Shown in pieces: positions 21,345 through 32,807 of a stretch of 64,000 nt of DNA (its first letter is position 1; each line of letters begins with the position of its first letter). Both the position numbers and the translations under genes were made by a program. Source of the DNA: Boothiomyces macroporosus (lineage: Eukaryota > Chytridiomycota > Chytridiomycetes > Rhizophydiales > Terramycetaceae); assembly GCA_027604185.1 (NCBI GenBank), contig JADGKB010000001.1, positions 336,919 to 400,918 of the forward strand, written 5' to 3'. Below the pieces are notes generated by a model. The model was not told the origin of the DNA. It did not search any database and saw nothing but the letters and a program-made list of their open reading frames with translations.

Positions 21345-24050
21345 TTATTCACTGCCTCCGATACTGTTCGCTTTCCTATTCAGAATAACTCTTCCACGCT
21401 GCGGCTCATTAATTTTGATTCCAGCATCCTTCAAGTTCCGGCCTTCTGGTGTAGTTTCTTCAGTTCTAGCTCCAATGGTAATCAAACCGCTGCCTTTGCG
21501 GTAATGATACCCATACCGTCCTAATTCTTCAAAAATTACAGAAACCATTGTTACCACCAATCCTGTTATCATCAGATTTAATTCTCCAATGTCAAAGAAT
21601 GCTATAGGTACAAAAAGCACACCAAACAAAAATCTACTCTTGATTCTAGTGTTTCTGTTGATTAGTGGTAACCTGAGCGGCTTAACTATTTCCTTGTGCG
21701 TGATTCCCATCAATCCAAGAGTAAAATAGACTCCAACGAAAGCAAAACAGAATACGTAACGAAGACAGTTCTCTGATGGCCCAACTTGGACGAAAACATT
21801 GGATATAATAGGATGGGGATCGTTTGTCCCAGGATCTAGTGAGCTACCAGCATCTGATTCCAACGAATTCTGTTGTAGATTCTTTAGAATCTGTGAATTT
21901 GCTGCCCCTAAAGCGACAATCGCTATTGAAAATGGAATATGAACGAATTTCCAGATAATTGGCCAAACAGCAGCTTTTCGATGCAGCGCATGAATGAAAT
22001 ACTTTGCACCTTCAACTCGAAAGTACAGCAAAAAGATATTGATTGAGATCACGAATGAACACGCAACGTACAAGAGATACTTTGTAAGTTTGGAATTTGT
22101 GTAGTCGGTCAGTAAATTCACTACTATTTCACCTACATTTAATGACATATTTACCCATCACAAACAGTACGAAACAGCCAACTCTTTCTTTTAAATGTTC
22201 GGCATGTATCCCGATTCTAGTTTGTTTGTAGTATGACTTGTAGATATCTGTTCCAGAAAAGGTAATCAACTCGAATAAAAGACCAATAGTCCAGATCCAC
22301 TGTCGAAAAGTCAGCCTGTCTTCGGTGCCATCAGCAGGGAAAAAGTACATTGCAAAGTATATGCCAGATTGGAATAATACCCAAAATAAGTTTGTGTAAG
22401 CACCAATCCCAATGTTTGGGATTGACCTTTTAGCTGCACGTGCGATATAGGATTCCATCAGAATTATTGTTGCGACATGGAAAGCTACAAACACTCCGCT
22501 AGTATTTGTACTGCTTTCTAAATCAAAAGCATTATGGACAGATATTCCCATATAGATTAGTACCAGCATAAACGCACATGTGAAAACCTTTCTAAACATT
22601 CCATTGTGATGAATTGAATTGTTTAGGGCTGCTAAATAGTTCCAGTGAAAGATTAATGGTGTCAAAATCAGCGCAAACCTCCAGATTGCCGTTGGGGTGA
22701 ACTCATAATGTTCAATAACTTTTCCAGCCTTACTGATTGCACCGACGTACAGCAGATCCAAGAATAATTCAAACCACTTTACTTTGATGTGACCAGGAAG
22801 TTGATATAGTGTATCTTTGACATAGAATTGTCTGACTCTTGCACCTCTGAGCTTCTTTAGATTATGCCTGATATCAACTTCAGTTTTGACTTTGGATTTA
22901 CCCATTTTAAGATCATCGTATTCTGTTTCTTCTTCCCCAACTAGCAATCCATCATCATCTTGATCTTCACTAGATTGATTTCTAGTCAATGATGCAGTTT
23001 CTGAATCTTCAGTTTCAGATTCAACGTCAGCTTCTTCAAGTAATGTATCTATAACTCTTTTCTTATCTTGAAGAGCGTTTCTAAAATTCTCGAGAGCCGA
23101 TGCAGGAACAGTGCCTGTACTCTCCAGCATTTTATAAGTTTCTTCCAGCTGTTTAAATGATGCATCTAGGTCTTGAGCATCTTTCAGCTTTAGCTTTGGA
23201 GTGTTGTAATTCATAATATCCTCTGTACAAGAAGAAACAATTTCTTTTCCTTTTGTGACAATCATATCTTGATAAATTCCATCCTTGCGCGTTGCCCGCT
23301 TTGCCCTTTGTGCACGAGTTGACTGTTGGTTTGGTATTGATGGTTGAGAAGGAATAGCTGGGACAGCTGGCACGGGAGGTACAGCAGGAATTGAGCTCGA
23401 AGGCTCAGATTCTGCCGCTCCGGCAAACCTATTGAAGCTCGTTCTTTCCCCAAAACTTAGGTTTCCGGACTCTATAACAGGCTTTGGAAATGGCGTGAAT
23501 TTTTTATGCTCTTCTCGAGCATTTGCCATCATTTCCCTAGCATTCACAAAATCTTGATTGGCCTTTTTCAGTTGAATATTCGCTTCAGCTATTTTAGATT
23601 TCGCATTAGCAATTGAAGAGTCTAAATTAGCATACTAGTACTCATTTGGTCTTTGGCTTGGTCAATCTTTTTGGCTGCATCCGAAACTGATTGCTCTGTG
23701 ATAGAAACGGCTTCTTGCACTTGCACTGATGCACTATCTTGAGCTTGAACTAGTGTATCATGGGCTTGGACAATATTATCGTGAGCTTGAACCATTTGTT
23801 GCTGCACTGCATTCTGGTTTTGCTGTAATACTTGTTGGGCATTCGCAAGCTGGTTACTAGCATTTTCAAATTGCTTTCTTGCATTTCCAAAAGCACTAAA
23901 TATCATTGCTGCTGTGCTGTCACTTTGCTCCAAATTACTATGAAATCCATCAGCTGAATCTTCAAAATCGCTCTCCTCTGAATCAGAGCTGATTGAATTT
24001 TGACTGGTGAATTCCTCCTCTAATTCTTTTCTAATTCTATTTGCGTCCAT
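21345..24050 (-). CDS. Low temperature requirement A (LtrA) domain membrane protein with long cytosolic N-terminus
   Basis: Introns 23622-23641 (20 nt) and 22133-22154 (22 nt) join to 887 aa. Residues 1-390 are soluble: an acidic head, Gln/Ala-rich coiled coil (AHDNIVQAHDTLVQAQDSAS) and a Pro-rich linker (AVPPVPAVPAIPSQPSIPNQ). An LtrA domain follows, opening with KVKWFELFLDLLYVGAISKA and continuing with about ten membrane helices and GTDIYKSYYKQTRIGIHAEH. LtrA proteins occur in bacteria and fungi; function is not settled (tolerance to low temperature in Listeria). The coiled-coil N-terminus is not part of bacterial LtrA. Confidence 0.8.
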
Positions 24051-24168
24051 TTTAGGTTTCGGAAAAAGCAGATAAACACCGAAAATTTCAAATGACCAAA
24101 AGGATAATTCACAATAATATATTTTGTATTCTAATTTACTAGCGTGCGAATATTTCTGATGACGAATT

Positions 24169-24705
24169 ATGACTCATCATCATTATAAAGCAAACAGACC
24201 TGAAATTTCAATAATGGAAGTTGAAAACACAGAAATCGTAAATGCCAGTCAAGACAATTTCACTCCAAAGCGAACAGTATTATGCGCAGTAGACAACTCT
24301 GACTGTTCTCCGAATGTTGTAGAGTGGGCTAAAAAGAACCTCATACCAACCAGCGATTTGATTGTCCTGGTTAATGCATACAAGAAAGCCAGACCATTGG
24401 TTGGAACACCAGTGCTATCTTACCTGGAAGTAGTGCACAAGTTGGAGGAACAAGCACAAAAACAAGCAGTTAAAACGATATCCTTTTATGCACAGAGATT
24501 GACCAATGCTGGATACTACGTTAAAGGAGTAATTGCATGCGGAGATCCCAGATCGCTGATTGATCAACAAATAACAATTCAGAAACCAGATTTAGTCGTC
24601 GTTGGCTCCAGAGGATTAAGAGGATCTGTGCAGCGATTCGTCCTAGGTTCAGTCAGCCAGCACGTAGTTCAAAGTTCTCCCGTACCTGTAGTAGTTGTCC
24701 CATAA
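24169..24705 (+). CDS. Universal stress protein (UspA family)
   Basis: 178 aa, intronless. The UspA alpha/beta fold starts at ~35 (KRTVLCAVDNSDCSPNVVEW). It has the ATP-binding G-2x-G-9x-G-S/T type signature in VVGSRGLRGSVQRFVLGSVS and the final strand SSPVPVVVVP. These proteins bind ATP or AMP and are stress-inducible. In-frame ATGs exist at 24169 and about 24214; the Usp fold needs neither extension, so the start is unsure. Confidence 0.88.
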   Translation: MTHHHYKANRPEISIMEVENTEIVNASQDNFTPKRTVLCAVDNSDCSPNVVEWAKKNLIPTSDLIVLVNAYKKARPLVGTPVLSYLEVVHKLEEQAQKQAVKTISFYAQRLTNAGYYVKGVIACGDPRSLIDQQITIQKPDLVVVGSRGLRGSVQRFVLGSVSQHVVQSSPVPVVVVP

Positions 24706-24792
24706 ACATTTTAATTTTTACGTTCAGTCTTGTTTAGTTTCGAATGAGCCCTCCTTGGCTGTTAAAACCTTTACTTGAAAGGGAAAAAGTTG

Positions 24793-25792
24793 ATGTTACA
24801 GATTGAAGAGTTTTCACTAGTATTATATACATCTGCGCTCTTGGGAATCGCAGGGTCTTTTTGGATACTACAAGAGGATAGACTCCCACAGAATGTATTT
24901 GCCAAATTACTCTATGCGCTTGCAAGAGTGGACATCCTAATTGGAGGTAATTGCTACTAACATAGTAACTGCTGCTGTATTTGGATACCTTGCTGTCAAT
25001 TACAAGCATCTGCTTGCGAATGAAAATTTTGAATACGGGCTCTTTGTAGTATTCTTGTTCCTGGCATACTTGTATTATTTGATTGGCTTTTGTATAGCCT
25101 TTGTGCCAGTGTATATCATATTATTCAAAGGAACTGTTGGGACACTAAACAAGTTCCCTATGGTAACGATATGCGTAGTTGGTTCAGTAACGTGGACCAC
25201 CATCATAGTACTAACTGACTATACGTCTGCGAGTTGGGTGGCTACGGTTGGAATATTGTTCTTGTTTGGAATGTTTAGTTCAATGTGTTTTTGTTTTGGT
25301 ATCTGTTGGAAAGAGTTGAATGCAGACAAGACAAAGAGAAAGAATGTACAGTCAATTTACTCTTTTGAACAAAAGGAATACTATTTAAAACAAGCCAGTA
25401 CAAAGATGACTCGCTTCACTGGTAACTTTGCTCTGGTACAGCTGCTGTTGATTCTGCCATTCTTGGCTTTTGCAGCAGTGATAATCTTGAATGCAACTCT
25501 GTTCAAATCGCAGAGCGTAATCTTGGGCGGTATATCTGATGTGCTATTTTGTATAGTGACTATATCCATCTCTGGCAGTGGTTTCTTTCACTGTCTAGCG
25601 GTACATTTCAGTCTGTTCTACAGGATCAAGAAACAGACCATGACACATGCTCCGTTAAAGCAAGACTTGAAAAAACTAGAGACGAGTACTTTTGTAGATG
25701 GAGTACCTATAAAGCCAGATTTGGTGCATTTATTCACTGGACAAAAGTTGCAATTAAAGCAAATGGATACCATCGACTTGATTAAAGGCTAA
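24793..25792 (+). CDS. Seven-transmembrane receptor-like protein, tandem copy 1
   Basis: 326 aa after removing a 19-nt intron (24947-24965). Seven hydrophobic segments: FSLVLYTSALLGIAGSFWIL, VFAKLLYALARVDILIG and its continuation, FVVFLFLAYLYYLIGFCIAF, MVTICVVGSVTWTTIIVL, VATVGILFLFGMFSSMCF, LVQLLLILPFLAFAAVII and SISGSGFFHCLAVHFSLFY. A charged loop (KELNADKTKRKNVQ) lies between helices 5 and 6. TM1-loop-TM2 resembles cAMP-receptor/Git3-type GPCRs. The C-terminal tail PDLVHLFTGQ...DTIDLIKG is shared with the next two genes. Receptor function is inferred from topology only. The frame is open 18 nt upstream, but ATG 24793 is the first ATG. Confidence 0.65.
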
Positions 25793-25954
25793 GATAATAA
25801 ATTATTTGATTTAGTATTACTTTCAATCTCAACAATAGTATTCCTTGTGGGTAGAGTAAAATATTCTGTTTGATGGTCGTTCTCGGCAACAAATTTTGTG
25901 GAACAGCTCTGCTTGGTGAGCCCAACTTTGTTTAGCTCTTTTTTCCCAGAAAGA

Positions 25955-26948
25955 ATGGAATACCATCAACTATCAATTGTGCTGTACATTACGAGTATAT
26001 TTGGAATAGTGGGGTCGATATGGATCCTATTAGAAAAACGATTGCCAAACAATATCTTTGCGCATTTGATTTATACTCTTGGAAAACTTGACCTTGTAAT
26101 ATCAAGTAAATCTTTACTAACCAGTCACCTTGATTATATTCGGTATTGTAACTAGCAATTACCAACAAGATTTCCAAGATAATTGTGGGATAGGATTATC
26201 CATTTTCCTGCTATTCCTGGCATTCTTTTACTATTTTGTAAATTTCAGCCTATCATTCATCCCTATTTACATCACATTATTGAAAGGTACGGTGCGGACA
26301 CTCAACAAAATACCATTGGTTTTACTGTCGTTTGTTGGTTCAATTATCTGGACATTAATTATTGCAATTGCAACTATTCAAGAGCAGTACGTGTTTACAG
26401 TGCTTGGCTTTGTATTTCTCTATGCCATGTTTGCATCTTCCTGTTTCTGTTTTTCAATATGCTGGAAAGAGCTGAATTCAGACAAGATCAAGAGGCAGCA
26501 TGTACAGTCACTTCGGAACTTTGACGAAAGAGAATTCTATTCCAAACAAGCGAGCGTAAAAATGGCCCGGTTTTCCGGTAACTTTGCTCTTGTTCAATTG
26601 GTGCTAATTCTCCCATTTGTACTGTCAAATATCCTGAATTCAGTCACTGGAATATTGCCAATTCTTGATAGTATGGCAATAGCCGCTCAAGATATTTCGC
26701 AATACATAATGGTAGTGTCGTTCTCTGCTGCTGGGTTTTTTCATGCACTGGCAATTCATTTCAGTTTGTTTTACGTGTACAAGAAAAGAAAGAGCACAGC
26801 TATTCCATTGATGGAGAGGGTTGCTAATCCAGAATCATCGACATTGCTGGATAGAGAGATAATCAACAAGCCAGAGATGGTGCATCTGTTTACTGGTCAA
26901 GCGAGGACACTGAAGGCTCAAGATACCATAGAGCTAATTAAAGCATAA
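25955..26948 (+). CDS. Seven-transmembrane receptor-like protein, tandem copy 2
   Basis: Paralogue of its two neighbours, 324 aa, with a 19-nt intron at 26106-26124 in the same position (between TM2 halves) as theirs. The conserved core includes CWKELNSDKIKRQHVQSL, FDEREFYSKQASVKMARFSG and the tail PEMVHLFTGQ...DTIELIKA. It has the same seven-helix topology. The extracellular loop between TM6 and TM7 (TGILPILDSMAIAAQDISQ) is the most variable part, as expected if ligand choice diverged. Start ATG 25955 aligns with the paralogues; the frame upstream opens only with GTG. Confidence 0.65.
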
Positions 26949-27152
26949 TAATAATTGATTAAACCTTAAACTTTCCATCAGGCGACTTGTAATTTGACTA
27001 TAAATACCAAAGATTTCATTTACTTTCCAATCAAATTCATCCTCCAAGACTTAACTTGCGCAATATCAATTAACAGTTGATTATAATCTCACTCAATCAA
27101 ATAACTTACTCTTTGCTACCTCCAAATTAAAAACTTGAAACATTTTCAAAAA

Positions 27153-28180
27153 ATGCAAGCACAAGACTGGACTCTGGTGCTATACCTATCGTCGCTACTA
27201 GGGATACTAGGTTCTTTTTGGATATTGCAAGAGAAAAGGCTTCCTCAGAACGTATTCAAAACCTTGATTCATACTCTTGCAATAGTTGACGCAATGGTTG
27301 CTGGTATAATGCAGTTAATATAGTGGCACTAGCAGTATTTGGATATCTCTTTACAGCATTACATGATGAAATTTCTAGTCAGGATGCATCCATTCAACCA
27401 ATTATCAGTGTGTTACTTGTCGCTGTTGTGTTTCTAGCTTATTTATATTATTTCGTTGGATTCTGTATCGCTTTTATTCCAGTTTATATTATAGTATTTA
27501 AGGGAACAGTAAATGCTCTCAACAGACTACCACTAGTTTCCATATGCTTGGTTGGAGCAGTATCCTGGACAGTTATAATTGCAATTGGATTATTCAGTTC
27601 TAATTATGTCAGAGTTGTTAGTGGACTTGTATTTCTATTTGCCATGTTTGCGCTAATGTGGATATGTTTTTATATTTGTTGGAAAGAGTTGAATGCAGAT
27701 AAAACCCAGAGAAAGAATGTCCAAACTTTACAGAATTTCAACGAACGAGAGTTTTATTCTAAACAAGCCAGTGTCAAGATGACTAGATTCACTGGAAGTT
27801 TTGCTCTGATTCAATTAACTTTAATCTTGCCTGCATTATTGTTGGGTGTATTAATGTTATTGAACATTGCGATATTTCAAGGTGATAATGGAACGATATC
27901 TGAAATTATATCAATCAGTATACTAGCTATCCTTGTGTCATTTTCAGCTAGTGGGCTCTTTCATTCATTAGCTGTCAAGTTTAGTTTGTTTTACAAGTAC
28001 AGGAAATGGAAGTTCTTACAGCAAAGGCAGCAATTACCCAGAGCTTTACCAAAACATAAATTGGCTACTACTACTTTTAAAGAGGCGGATTTACCACATA
28101 GACCAGATATGGTGCATCTATTTACAGGACAGCGGCCGACTTTGATACAGCCAGATACCATTGAATTAATAAAAGGATAA
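27153..28180 (+). CDS. Seven-transmembrane receptor-like protein, tandem copy 3
   Basis: 335 aa with a 20-nt intron at 27304-27323 at the shared position. TM1 (LVLYLSSLLGILGSFWIL) and the motif LPQNVFKTLIHTLAIVDAMV match copy 1 closely. The longer extracellular segment after TM2 (LHDEISSQDASIQPIISVLL) distinguishes it. The cytosolic tail ends RPDMVHLFTGQ...DTIELIKG. The three genes are all on the plus strand with 160-200 bp spacers, typical of recent local expansion. MQAQDWTLV is the first ATG in frame. Confidence 0.65.
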
Positions 28181-28662
28181 ATGGTGTTGTGGTCCACTTT
28201 TTGATGCTGTAAGGTTTACGAAAACAGGAGTCAAATAACTTGTATTAATTAGTGGTTTTCGAGTTTATGGTCACTCCAAGGTTATATGCCAATTTTTGAA
28301 CATCAAAGTGAAACTTGTTCCAACGTTGGATTTCAACCTTCACTTTTAACTTGTTCTATGGCAATCCTTGCATTTTCCCCACGTTACCAATGAATTGTTT
28401 GAGGAGGGACGCTTGAAAGTTCCAATCTTTTGATAAACCTGCTACACGCTCATGTACCTTTTCAAGGTAACCACTTGGGCTGTTGTCGTTTGAACAGCTT
28501 GCTCAAGTTTGTCTACACTGTATTCAAGATATTTGGTCAATGAAATTATTTTTCGCCTCTTTTTCATTATTGCTCTCTTGTGTTCTAATTGACCCATTTT
28601 TTGAATGTTGTATCATCGTGTCAAAGTGTTGGGTCTCCGCCCGCAAAAGTATCACCTTTGCA
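28181..28662. other. Intergenic region upstream of the TAG lipase
   Basis: 482 bp. The lipase frame stays open back to about 28483 and contains an earlier ATG near 28540 that would add a hydrophobic leader (MKLFFASFSLLLSCV). I place the start at 28663 instead, but the longer form cannot be excluded. Nothing else recognised. Confidence 0.4.
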
Positions 28663-30462
28663 ATGAAAAAATCAACAACAGTAAAGAAAAGAAACTCTTC
28701 AAAAACCTATCATACTGGCGTCAATAGAACTCAATACTTAATATCCTACTCTTACTACATTGTCAAAATCCCAATTCTAGTAATTTTTTTCTAAGCTAGA
28801 TATACGCTGCTGTTAATATCCTTCGCACCTTGCTTATATACTCTGTGGCTAGAGTAGTGGTAAAGATATTTGAATATATTTCAGATTCGACTTCCAAAAG
28901 CAGTGATTTGAAGCAGCGGATGAGTAAAGCTAACAGTTATAGCGAATGGACAGATTATGCTGTCGAATTGGATCAAATGCTGGAGCTGGATGTGTGGAAA
29001 ACTTCAAATACACCAGAAACAATATTTGACGAACCGCTACTAATTAAAATCACCAATAGAATGCACAGATTTCAGGTTTCAAAGGCTACCAATCAATTGT
29101 GTGACATATTGGAGTACAGCGCTTGCAAGAATGACTTGGCAGGTGTAGAACATGAAGCCCTTTACTCTCGGTGTTATTTTGGGACTAAAGACACTGTCAA
29201 CGAGTATGTCACACAGGTCTTGGATTCTTTAAACTATCTTGATGGATGCAAGGATCTTGACACTCTACAAAAGTCTGTTTTGTTTAAAAGATTATCCATG
29301 TCGTACGGTAGAACGGCTCTGTGTTTATCAGGTGGTGCTACACTTGGCTATTTTCATCTTGGAGTGCTGAAATCATTATGGGAACAAAAACTACTACCGG
29401 ATATAATTAGCGGAACTAGTGCTGGTTCGATGATGGCAGCAATGGTTTGCTGTAGAACAGACGAAGAGTTAAAGAGAGATATCTTTGTTCCTGAGCTAGC
29501 AAAGAGGATCAACTGCTGCAAGCTTAGTATTTATGTAAATTATATTGATATTAGGAACGACTCAATAATTTCATGAAGTATCATACCTTGTTTACTGCAG
29601 AACATTTTAGAGAAGCAGCTCGTTGGTTTTGCAAAGAGGATATGACTTTTTTGGAGGCATACAAGCTTACAGGAAAGATTTTGAATATTACTGTAATGTC
29701 AAACGAGCCACATTCAAAATTAAAGGTTTGTTTAACTAATATAGTTGCTCAACTACATCAACACTCCCCACATAACGATTGCATCGGCCACAGTTGCTTC
29801 TTCAGCAGTTCCGGGTGTCCTTCCACCATGTGAATTATTTAGAAAGACTGCTGACGGTAAAATTGTACCGTATAGAGATGATGGAAAGCTGTGGAGAGAT
29901 GGTAGTATGAAAAGTGATATTCCTGAAAAGGAGCTCCAGCAGCAATTTAGAGTACGGCACATAATAGTATCTCAAGTCAATCCACATGTATTTCTATTCT
30001 TTTTCCATGCCAAAGGATCAGCAGGAGCACCACCATCCCATCGAGATGGAAAAGGATGGTAAGCAAAATTAATATAGGCGCGGAGGTTACATTGCATCCT
30101 CAATAGTAAAATACCACAAGTTGGAACTGCTAAAATGGGTGACATTCATTAGAGATGCCGACTTGTTTCCGTACTTTTTCGACGCTGATTTTTCAAATTT
30201 ATGGGTTCAAGGATTTGAAGGAAACACTACGATTACAATGGATACGCCGTCATTCAACAACCTGTTTAATTTGATTTACGATCCGGATGTCAATACTCTT
30301 CGTGATTATATGAAGAGAGGCGAACGACAAACGTGGCCTAAGCTTGTAATGATTAGAAATCGGCTGTCGATAGAGGAGACTATTATCCGACTATTGAAAA
30401 AGTATAATCCCAAAAAAGACATTAATATCGTCGATTCCCAGGAAAACTTGATTGATATTTAA
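28663..30462 (+). CDS. Patatin-like triacylglycerol lipase (Tgl3/4/5-SDP1 type)
   Basis: Introns 28780-28799, 29535-29554, 29726-29744 and 30059-30077 join to 573 aa. After a hydrophobic N-terminal region comes the patatin core: oxyanion glycine loop LSGGATLGYFHLGV, nucleophile elbow GTSAGS, and catalytic Asp in DGSMKSDIP. The flanking AEHFREAARWFCKEDMTFLE and ITVMSN are typical of fungal and plant storage-lipid lipases acting on lipid droplets. C-terminal part (NPHVFLFFFHAKGSAG, then GDTWPK-like RQTWPKLVMIRNRLSIEETI) also fits. Start uncertain (28663 or ~28540). Confidence 0.88.
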
Positions 30463-30480
30463 AACTATTATGCTTATATA

Positions 30481-31952
30481 TTATAAATTTGATCCAGGAC
30501 TTTTTGAGAATTTCGTTTTGTCTGTCATATGATCAAACTCTAGTTTTCTAATTTGGTGGGTTCCAATTGATGACATTACACTCGACAAGCGCTTTAGGGT
30601 AGAGTCTATTGGGTTTTGACCGAATTCGTCCTCTGGTGGATATAAGGAATTCCTTCTAGGAGTTCTTCTTGGAGATGAATTGGTGATTGATGGTGCAGCA
30701 GCACTGTGGGATCTAAGAGAGTTGGGTAGCAGAGGTGTATCTTCAATATGTATAGCTTGTGAAGGATTATTCAAATTGAATAAATCTCCCGTAGGAACAC
30801 TGGTGGCTTGAGCACTGGCATTTGTGGGAGAGTTCCAGCTTGATGGAGGATTCCACAGAGCGTTATTTTCCCTATTCCATTCATTATAAGCAGCCCAATC
30901 CTGTGAGGCAGTTTGGTGATGTTCAACATCTGGTATGGCTGAATACTGGTCCTCTGATTTCGATGTTATCAGGAATACGCCCATAAACATTGATACTACC
31001 CCAAGCAATGCTATAGGGTTGGTTCTGGATAAATCGTGGTACATTATCGACGATCCAATAATGCTTGAGGTTGTGAATAAAACAAAATTGGTCGGTATCA
31101 CTTGCGTAGAGTCAAAAGATGACAATGCCTTGTTCAGAAAGTGGATTTGGGACTAAGTTTAATCAATTCGTACCACGGCAGTGCTTGCAAGCACAAATAG
31201 CATCAAATACGACACCCAATGAGTAAACATATTGTAAAATTCAAGGTTCAACAAGCTAGAAACAGCCTTGATTGACAATACGGTATATCCGCCTAATGTA
31301 AGCTTTAAAATACCCATGATGGATGCAATCAAAAGATCAATAAAGATAAACTGCTTTCCGGCCTCTGTATTTGATAGCTTTACTAGGAATACGAACAGGC
31401 CCATGGTGACAATAACATAGACTACAAATGAAAGTTGAAATAGTGCATTTACAATGTCTTCCGGCGAAAGAGAAGGTTCTGAAGTGCTAGTACTAACCTA
31501 TTCATTATCTATAGAGTACTGCCAAGATAACCAATGTTCCAGCAATTGACAACCCAATACCAATCATATCTCTGATCCTGAACCTTTCCCCAAGAAATAA
31601 AGGCGCAATTATTGCATTGCTAATCTACATTAATCCAAGCCGTACTAAAGCGACGGTTCCAAGTGGAGCAACAAGAACAGCTGGTGCAAAACCATAAGCT
31701 GCAAAGTTACCAAGCTCCCCCAAAGTCATGATAGCCATTCCTAGCCACCACAACTTCACCTTTAAATATGCTTTCGAGTCTGGTTCTGCACCTTCCCTTG
31801 CGGATCTTTGCAACAGAACATTATGCACCTGCTTCTGGATGTTCAGTGCTAAAGATATAAAGATATTCCCCACTAGTATTAAGGGATTTTATACCAATCG
31901 CTACACCTACGCCTATAATGCTGGCAGATATTCGTTCTTCGTCCAGTGTCAT
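30481..31952 (-). CDS. NIPA-type magnesium transporter (DMT superfamily)
   Basis: Introns 31873-31894, 31625-31645, 31498-31519 and 31153-31173 (21-22 nt) give 461 aa. Nine or so membrane helices include the family signature [20 protein letters not shown] and, near the end of the membrane part, [20 protein letters not shown]. Human NIPA1-4 transport Mg2+; fungal members of this DUF803 group are less studied. The last ~170 residues are a soluble Ser/Pro-rich tail. It converges on the TAG lipase with 18 nt between stops. Confidence 0.82.
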
Positions 31953-32105
31953 TCCAAAAGAAAAGAAAACCTGTGCCTCATGATTTTTCCTAAAAAGTGA
32001 TTTAGTCTAATTGAGCACCGGATATGCATAAAAATAAGCGGAACAGAGCCATTTAGGAATATTGATTAATTGGAATCTCCAAAGTCGCGTTTAACTAATA
32101 TAAAC

Positions 32106-32807
32106 ATGCCTCCAAAGAAACCTAAAAAGTCGAAAACTGCCCCTGAAGCAGGTAAGAATAAATCTAACGAATCAGTCGATGCTGCAGAGCTTGCGCTCCA
32201 AGAAAATTATACGAAATGCCTGGTGGAGAAGGAATCTCTTCAACATGAGCTTGGTTCGTGTTGCTAACCTTTAGAGCACAAGAATGAAATCAACGCCCGA
32301 TTGAGACAGACTATTCAGGATCAAAAACTCCGGATCGAGCATTTGGAAACCATTTTGGAAATGCGAACTCAAGACAGACTGGATTTGACGTCAGACATGT
32401 CCAGACAGTACAAAACAATGCAGAGCGAACTGATTTCAGAGGTAAACCGACTAGAAACTGCTTCATTTGAGCTCCATACGAAGCTAGAAATGATCCAAAC
32501 TGCCTTCACTGAAGCGAAAAAGAGCCATGCTGATGAGTTGGCTACAAAGGAAGCACAGTTGGAAGAACAAAACTTGAAAATGGCTTACATGACAGCTGAA
32601 TTTGAGAATATGCTTAAAGTAAATTGGGGCTGATTAAAGGAAACGCTCAACAAGATTACCCACAAGTTGGAAAATGTTTCAACAAGATGGAAAGAGAATG
32701 ATCAGGTAGTATTATCTGAAGCAAATTGCCGCAGGCTAGAAGATTTCCAATTGACTAGACTGGTACTGTATTGTTTATTGTAGGCATTGGGTAAGATTGA
32801 ACATTAG
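32106..32807 (+). CDS. DRC12: Axonemal dynein regulatory complex subunit 12-like (CCDC153)
   Basis: Introns 32254-32274, 32619-32639 and 32763-32783 (all 21 nt) join to 212 aa. A Lys-rich head (MPPKKPKKSKTAPEAGK) precedes an almost continuous coiled coil: LRQTIQDQKLRIEHLETILE, MRTQDRLDLTSDMSRQYK and FELHTKLEMIQTAFTEAKKS. RTQDRLDL and the ending ALGKIEH match CCDC153/DRC12, part of the nexin link in flagella. This supports a flagellated zoospore. A different coiled-coil protein is possible. Its stop codon overlaps that of the convergent gene. Confidence 0.7.

Noticed and set aside
28483..28662. Longer lipase N-terminus or separate small secreted protein
   Set aside because: Open frame without stops but weak composition; kept only as an alternative start.
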